DNA from: Zhengitettix transpicula
Taxonomy: Eukaryota > Arthropoda > Insecta > Orthoptera > Tetrigidae
NCBI GenBank assembly: GCA_037074705.1
Contig: CM073593.1
Span: 21,479,001 to 21,543,000, forward strand
Direction: 5' to 3'
Length of the DNA: 64,000 bases
Shown: one piece after another, positions 58,722 through 64,000 of the stretch
How positions within the stretch are numbered: the first letter of the stretch is position 1
How the letters are laid out: each line of letters begins with the position of its first letter
Translations under genes and position numbers: made by a program
Notes under the pieces: model-generated
The model's input: the letters and a program-made list of their open reading frames with translations, nothing else
Database searches by the model: none
What the model was told of the DNA's origin: nothing

Positions 58722-58978
58722 AGCTCTCCCGCTATCGGAAGGGCGTGGGACAAGTACCCAATGCCCGACCTACCCGATGCAGGTTTTTCTAAGGTTTTCC
58801 CTGCATTTCTTTAGGCGAATGCCGGGTAGGATCCTTAAAATATAGCCCGGGGGTCCCAGTTAACCCTTGGCTACCTTCCTCTACCCTTCCGCATCCCCCT
58901 TTCAAATCCCTTCCTATGCTATTAAAGGGGAGTTGCCCAACGTGGATTACCCTCATGTAGCCTGTTGCCCTAAAAAAA
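58722..58978 (+). mobile_element. Family C repeat, copy 5 (5'-truncated)
   Basis: Begins directly at CTCTCCCGCTATCGGAAGG and follows the family to GTGGATTACCCTCATGTAGC and CCCTAAAAAAA. It has lost the first 200-odd bases relative to copy 1 but keeps the same 3' end. In the frame used by copy 1 there is a TAG after PAFL, so that frame is not kept. Confidence 0.72.
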
Positions 58979-60248
58979 CCGTTTACGGACTCAAGTACCT
59001 ATGTTTCGAAGAATTAACGACATAGAGGTCTAAAAAATTATGTTTCTCATGGATTAATAGTTTTTTTAAAACAAATTTTAATATAAAAATCCTTTGACAT
59101 TTGTTATAAATACTCAAAATATTCTACTGTATTTTTTAAGCTAGTCTCGTCATTCAAATATCATGCTTTTGGGATATCCGTCTGCCGACACTGGTCTGGA
59201 TTTCCCCTGCTTTCGCAAAATTACTGTCGCGATTTATACAATTCATTTAGATTCGTGTATCTAGATCAGGCTGTCTTGATTCCCAACGTGCTAAAGGGGG
59301 AAACTGCTTTACGTCTTATTCAAAAGACGCTGAAGTCCGGTAGAAAGTGCTCGTCGAAATTTCAATGCGCTCTCGGGGTCTTGCTCTCAGGGTAAAGAGA
59401 AGTGTGCAAAGACACAGATATAAATTAAAATTTTCTAACATAAAAATAAAAAAACTCTATAGTTCCTGTAATAATATATTAAAGATTTGAAGGGATGAAA
59501 AAAATATTGTATTTTAATTGGAGAATAACTAGGTATGGTTTAAAGTTTTAAGAAAAATCTTTGTTGCTGCAGTAACAAAAAATTTCAAAATAATTATGCA
59601 TACATTTGCAATTGAATCGTATGGTTATGGCGTGATAGTTTAACCCTTTAGTCCATGATTTTTTAAACTAATTTCTTAAGATGTATTTTTGTGATTACAA
59701 TACGGAAAATATAACCAAACAAATATCAAACTTGACGGAAGTCAATTTGGCTGATGTTGTTACACATATTCAATAAAAATATAATTAGGTTGGTTGATCA
59801 ATGATTGGATAATTATTATTTTAATGGAATTAATATACCCACAGAATGATGCTTATGTTTTCTACCTTGAAAAAAAATATATAAAAAACCACAGAAAATA
59901 AATATTCTGAAGTTGGCCGGCGAGCAGAAAAATCTGGCCTGAGGGGTAGCCTCACAGAAAGCTAGGACAGGCATGTTTTAACATTTCCACGGATGCCAAA
60001 AATTTCAGATTAACTTAGGTGCATGTTGTTTCACCTCAAATTAGCTCTCTTAGAAGCCTTCGGCGTGACATTAAAAAAGTTCTTAGATATATGCTACACT
60101 ATGCACTAAAGGGTTAAAACTTCTAACGAAAATGAAAGAACATACAATTCAATTTTGAGAACAGCAACGCATACATACCACTGTAAAAGAGGTATCGTAT
60201 GAGATAATTATGATTGAGGACGTAGAAGCTACATCCTATGATGAGTAG
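58979..60248. other. AT-rich spacer
   Basis: Nothing recognised. Confidence 0.5.
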
Positions 60249-61097
60249 CTGCCAGATGTTAAATATTGGTTCGTATTCTCATGCAGACCTGAGCAAAGAT
60301 TGGTTATTATGATGCAGAAAGCGCTCGCAGTTCATTGCCTCTTGGATAAACAAAGGCAACCCGTGCCGCAATATTACGAAAGCGACCAGCGCTTCCAAGC
60401 CATCACCCCCGGAACCGAGAAAACCACCGCTAATTACATTCCTAAAGTCAATGCTCAATGCCGAGATATTTGATTTTTTACTTGTGTTTTGTTCGAGCGA
60501 GGGAGAGGAAAAAAGAAGGGACTCTGAAACAGACAGTCTAAATGAGTGGGTGAGAATTGAAAAGCCTCCTGATGGAAGAAAGGCTTATGAGCAAATGCCA
60601 ACAAATTGGTAAAGTTGGTAATTAACGAACACAGCAAAACGGAGAACGCGTCTGCGCCAGCTAAGACAATAATGAACTCTGGTGCTGGCGAGAAATCTTT
60701 CTTCGTCTTCTTCTCTTCGCAGGGGAGAGGGAGAAGAGTTGCAAACGCTGACAACAGAACGTCTAATGAAGCAGTTTCGAAGGGGTGGCATAATAAGGGC
60801 GTCTAGTTACTCTTGTGTACCTGTCGCTAAAGTTAACTCCCGTACGTGACGCAGGGAATTTCTTTGTGCTTCCTCCTCGATTGAGTTCACCCATTCAATA
60901 TGTTGATAGCGCTCAAATCTTCTGCTATGAACAAACGTGACTGCCACAAATATCATATTTTGTTTACACCAAATATCTAAAATCATTCCTACATTATTTT
61001 ACTTAATGGAGAATAATATGTTGTTAACAGTTAAGCGAATTTTATATTAATAATTCGGTTACTCGAAACAATATAATGCTATGTCACAAAACAAAGT
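60249..61097. other. GC-richer island with a 74-codon plus opening
   Basis: 60249-60473 (plus) is open for 74 codons and has an ATG at 60309; part reads QYYESDQRFQAITPGTEK. It looks protein-like in composition but matches nothing I know, and its length is within chance. Openings on both strands at 60455-60806 overlap one another. 60900-61097 is AT-rich. Confidence 0.3.
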
Positions 61098-61105
61098 ATT
61101 ATATA

Positions 61106-61148
<43 letters not shown>
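61098..61148. repeat. (TA)n microsatellite
   Basis: About 50 bases of alternating T and A with one G interruption. It directly abuts the start of the LTR. Confidence 0.92.
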
Positions 61149-61151
<3 letters not shown>

Positions 61152-62063
61152 AGCAATAGTTAATTAGGCCATTAAATTGATTAGAGATAATTTGAATTGT
61201 TTTGATAAATGAATTCTAGCGGTATTGAGATACCAAAGCGATAATAGCGCTGAGCTCTGTTGCTTTGTTGAAGAGCCGAAATGGCGATTGCGCGCGCAAA
61301 AGTAAAGTTAGTCTTCAGTCACGGTCAGCCACGAGAGGAGAGGCATAATAACAAATCTTCACCGAGATACTTAGCAGTTCGATCCAAATCGATAAATAAA
61401 ACACTAAAAGTCTAAAACCTGCAAATCGTGAGTTCCTGTAAGCAAGCAGATAGTTGGACAGAGAGATTTTCTAACTAGCCAGCTGTGAAGCAAAGGTTTC
61501 TTCATTATAAAAAATTGAACAATTTTGCATTGAGAGAAACCAACATCCGATAGCTGACCAATTAGGAGAGGATCATCCGAGGTTCCTGAGAACTGAGTAC
61601 GTGCATTTTAACAGCCTATGTGTAAAATCTGAGGAAATTAGAATCCGTGTAAAATTTTGCATTTAAAGTAGTGTTGAAGCTACAAAAGAATGCTGGTACC
61701 AGTCGGACATTATGTGAGTAACCAAAACTTTGATAATAATATTTGTAAACGATAACTAAAAGGGTAGAGTCAGATTTCGTTCACTTTTTATTTCGTTCAA
61801 GTTTCATATCTTTACATTTAGCTTTCTTTCATTTTATCGAAATATTGTTTTTAGGTAAATTTTGAACTGAATTTTTAATAAGTTTATTAAATCACTTTTC
61901 TGTTAATTATCAAACCCAGTGAAGACCCTGAGAGAAGAGATCTTAATTTGATTGTAATTGTTTTAACTTTTGGAAGCCACAAATGAATAAATAATAAATT
62001 ATTTTGTTTGTTAATTTTTCATAATTTTTTAATTTGATTAACCTTTTCATTTTGAATATTACA
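61149..62063 (+). mobile_element. Probable LTR of a gypsy-like retrotransposon (solo or truncated)
   Basis: Starts TGTAGCAATAG and ends ATATTACA, the TG...CA convention. A primer-binding-like TGGCACCACAACGTGGGGC follows after four bases. Inside are an initiator-like CTTCAGTCACGGTCAGCC (about 61312) and an AATAAA at about 61394, compatible with a promoter and R region. No gag or pol sequence follows; a mariner relic begins about 145 bases after the LTR. No second LTR is in the window, so exact ends rest on sequence convention only. Confidence 0.5.
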
Positions 62064-62067
62064 TAAA

Positions 62068-62145
62068 TGGCACCACAACGTGGGGCAAATTATTTAATCG
62101 CTTAATATTTGATCATTACATTAAATGGCTACCACAACGTGGGGC
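62068..62145 (+). repeat. Duplicated primer-binding-like motif
   Basis: TGGCACCACAACGTGGGGC at 62068-62086 and TGGCTACCACAACGTGGGGC at 62126-62145. Each is preceded by ATTACAT(T)AAA, so the end of the LTR and the motif are repeated together with a step of about 58 bases. Confidence 0.6.
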
Positions 62146-62207
62146 ACTAACTTGTTGATTATTACAATATATATAGTCTAGCTGATTGTCTGTCGTTTCC
62201 CGATTAT

Positions 62208-62750
62208 ACAAGGGTGAGTCAATAAGTAATGCATCTTTTTTTTCTTTTATTTGCCAAGACAAATATAATTTACACAGCATAAATCCACAACATTATTGAT
62301 TACATTTAAACTTTTCAATATAGTCTCTGTCATTTTCCACAGTTTTTGTCCACCTTTTGCAAGGCCATGTATTCCACTGCGGTGGAGTCACTGCAGTAAC
62401 CGGCCTGCCGCTTCGCTTTTCATCAGCCAACAGTGTTTGCCTTTCAGCTTCGTTACAGCGACGAATCCACCGCCCGACAGTGCTGACATCCATTGATGCA
62501 TCACCAGACACATTTTTCAGCCCTTCATGAATGCGATTGGGTGTTTCACCTTCCGCATTTAAGAAGTCAATGACAGAAGCTGTCTAATACGTACGTCCCA
62601 TTTTGAAAAGGGGTGCAGTGCTGCCACAAGTTGACTTAGGAAGTTGTTACTGCAATGGATTGAAAAATAATGTTTGAGGAATCGCGCCAAATTCAAAATT
62701 TTCACATAACTAACTTATTTACGCATGTATTACTCTGGAAATGGAATTAA
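62208..62750 (-). mobile_element. Internally deleted mariner element
   Basis: The low-coordinate end has GGGTGAGTCAATAAGTAATG, a mariner-style terminal repeat (3' side of the element on the minus strand). The other end has only a weak counterpart (minus strand AGAGTAATACATGCG, near 62730-62745). In between is the shortened transposase frame 62293-62601. The element adjoins the LTR relic upstream. Confidence 0.6.
62293..62601 (-). pseudogene. Mariner transposase deletion derivative
   Basis: The minus frame starts ATGGGACGTACG at 62601, has a TAG at codon 6, then continues VIDFLNAEGETPNRIHEGL, VSGDASMDVSTVGRWIRRC and DEKRSGRPVTAV: the helix-turn-helix DNA-binding part of a mariner transposase, with the usual GRP motif. 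It then jumps directly to KRWTKTVENDRDYIEKFKC, which resembles the extreme C-terminus of mariner proteins (...RW.KC...GDYIEK). The roughly 230 residues with the catalytic DD(34)D triad are absent. It cannot catalyse transposition; at most it could bind ends. Confidence 0.75.
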
Positions 62751-62829
62751 TATTATATTTTTTGTAAAATCGAAGTAGTTTTTTTTACTAGATACTCAAA
62801 TATAACTTCTTCCTATCTTACACTACAGT

Positions 62830-63060
62830 CCTTTGTGTGTTGTAGCCTTCTTAATGATGCATTTCCATCGATTGGTATCCTGAACCTCTATCGACCATCC
62901 TTTTATTTTCAATGCTCATAGATCCTTCAAAGGAGCTTGATTATTCCTCTCCATCTACTGTTTCATGGCTGTCAGAAAGTTAATTTCTTTGATCAATTAA
63001 TATCTTCCATTCTTATGAACCCTGTCGCAACCATTTAAGCCAACATATTTTTATAGGCTC
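62830..63060 (-). pseudogene. Possible LINE C-terminal relic
   Basis: The minus strand has scattered matches to the end of insect LINE ORF2: LKWLRQGS.EWK, then further on DTNRWKCIIKKAT before the end. The plus-strand text (ATTTCCATCGATTGGTATCC, CTTCCATTCTTATGAACCC) is a string I associate with reverse copies of such LINEs. Frames are badly broken. Confidence 0.3.
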
Positions 63061-63121
63061 ATAATACAGTTTATATAGCTAATAATTGTATTTAATCCTC
63101 AATATACTGTTTATACAACTT

Positions 63122-63190
63122 ATAGATTTAGATAGATTTATTATTCATTCCATTATTCCTTGGTCGAGGAAAGAAGACACGTCATAATAT
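63122..63190 (-). mobile_element. LINE 3' end with (AAATCT)n-like tail, minus
   Basis: On the minus strand: CTTTCCTCGACCAAGGAAT, AATGGAATGAATAATAAATC, then TATCTAAATCT. This parallels the 3' end at 56401-56446. A hairpin TTCCT...AGGAA (63156-63171) sits at the equivalent place. Confidence 0.45.
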
Positions 63191-64000
63191 AAGATTACAG
63201 GAAAATAATAAAATATTACAATTACGAAGTTCAAAGACAAAAACATTGCACTTACAAAAATATATATAATTTATAGCAATGTTAAAGATACTCATCTAAG
63301 ATTAATTAAATAAATGATAACTATACTAATCTTCAATTTTCATTCGACTGAGTTTCCAGCCAGCAAATCTTACTACGATTCTCGTCGAACATAAAAAATA
63401 AAATAAGTTGGCAGTTAAACTATAGAATATTATAATTGTAAAATAATAGCAGAACTTGATAAGATACCACCAAACTGTTTTATTAAAGAGGATTTATCCT
63501 GGCCTTCATTGGAGCATAAATCAGTATCTTCATGCCAAATATTCACAATTTTTCATTATTCTTATTGAGTATCCAACTCCTATTCCACATGATTGCAGGT
63601 CTTATTAATGACGCAAAAAGCATTGGTTAATTAAAACAATTCTAAAAGAAGTGGTTTTCAATTAAATAATCTCCTAGTTTGATTACAGCAATATATTCTT
63701 TAGATACAAGAATAAATAAATTCGAAGAGTAACGATCGTGAAGGTGTCCGTGGGAGAAACAATGCCATCTCAAAATCCACTCCGCAGTGCATAACAGACC
63801 TATTCTTGTGACTTGTAAATCGTGATAGATAATTCAAGTCTGACAGAAAATTGCAAACCCTGAAAGACAAAAAGAGAGGTTCGTCGAAATTGAGTGCTAT
63901 ATGTGAGATTAAAACTGCTACATTCCCACTGTTTTATGTTAAGAAAGTAGCGTCAATTTTTTACATACAGCCTTCTAGAAGGTTCTTTTGATTTCCACCT
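63191..64000. other. AT-rich spacer to the window end
   Basis: Nothing recognised. Confidence 0.5.

Overview
The window looks like non-coding DNA from a large, AT-rich arthropod genome. The best guess is a polyneopteran insect of cockroach or termite type. That guess rests on the mix of repeats (non-LTR elements, Helitrons, mariner, Penelope-like, short foldback elements) and on my memory of similar repeats in cockroach assemblies; it was not checked by a search. No intact protein-coding gene could be established. There is no operon structure, no CRISPR array, and no tRNA or rRNA gene I could support. Most long open frames look like chance openings, antisense shadows or repeat-internal frames.

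Layout. 1-9 kb: short foldback elements carrying a recurring hammerhead-like motif, an old Helitron-related insertion, a GC-rich island with a possible TACO1/YebC-like C-terminal fragment, and further GC-richer islands. 9-20 kb: mostly anonymous sequence, with a Penelope-like GIY-YIG fragment (14.2 kb), a 41-bp minisatellite (16.5 kb) next to a decayed jockey-type reverse transcriptase, and a GC-rich island with a CRE palindrome (19.7 kb). 20-26 kb: a non-autonomous Helitron carrying a nested retroposed insertion with a 136-codon open tail, another foldback element, and the first copy of a GC-richer retroposon family ('family C'). 26-38 kb: a second and third family C copy, a dead mariner, the C-terminal part of a LINE, and a head-to-head cluster of Helitron-related elements. 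38-52 kb: a tandem pair of hammerhead-like units, two more Helitrons, simple repeats and a reversed family C copy. 52-64 kb: another foldback element, GC-rich islands, a fifth family C copy, two LINE 3' tails, an LTR with a duplicated primer-binding-like motif, and an internally deleted mariner.

The most interesting theme is the repeated motif CTGAWGA - one base - short stem - GAAACGT. It occurs in the inverted arms of several foldback families, in a tandem pair, and downstream of a Penelope-like GIY-YIG fragment. It resembles a hammerhead ribozyme core. Penelope-like elements are known to carry hammerheads, so the small elements may be derived from them. An extra base before stem II and no identified cleavage site in these copies argue for decay or another function.

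Limits: everything was read by eye. Repeat boundaries are approximate to a few bases unless target duplications or diagnostic ends are given.
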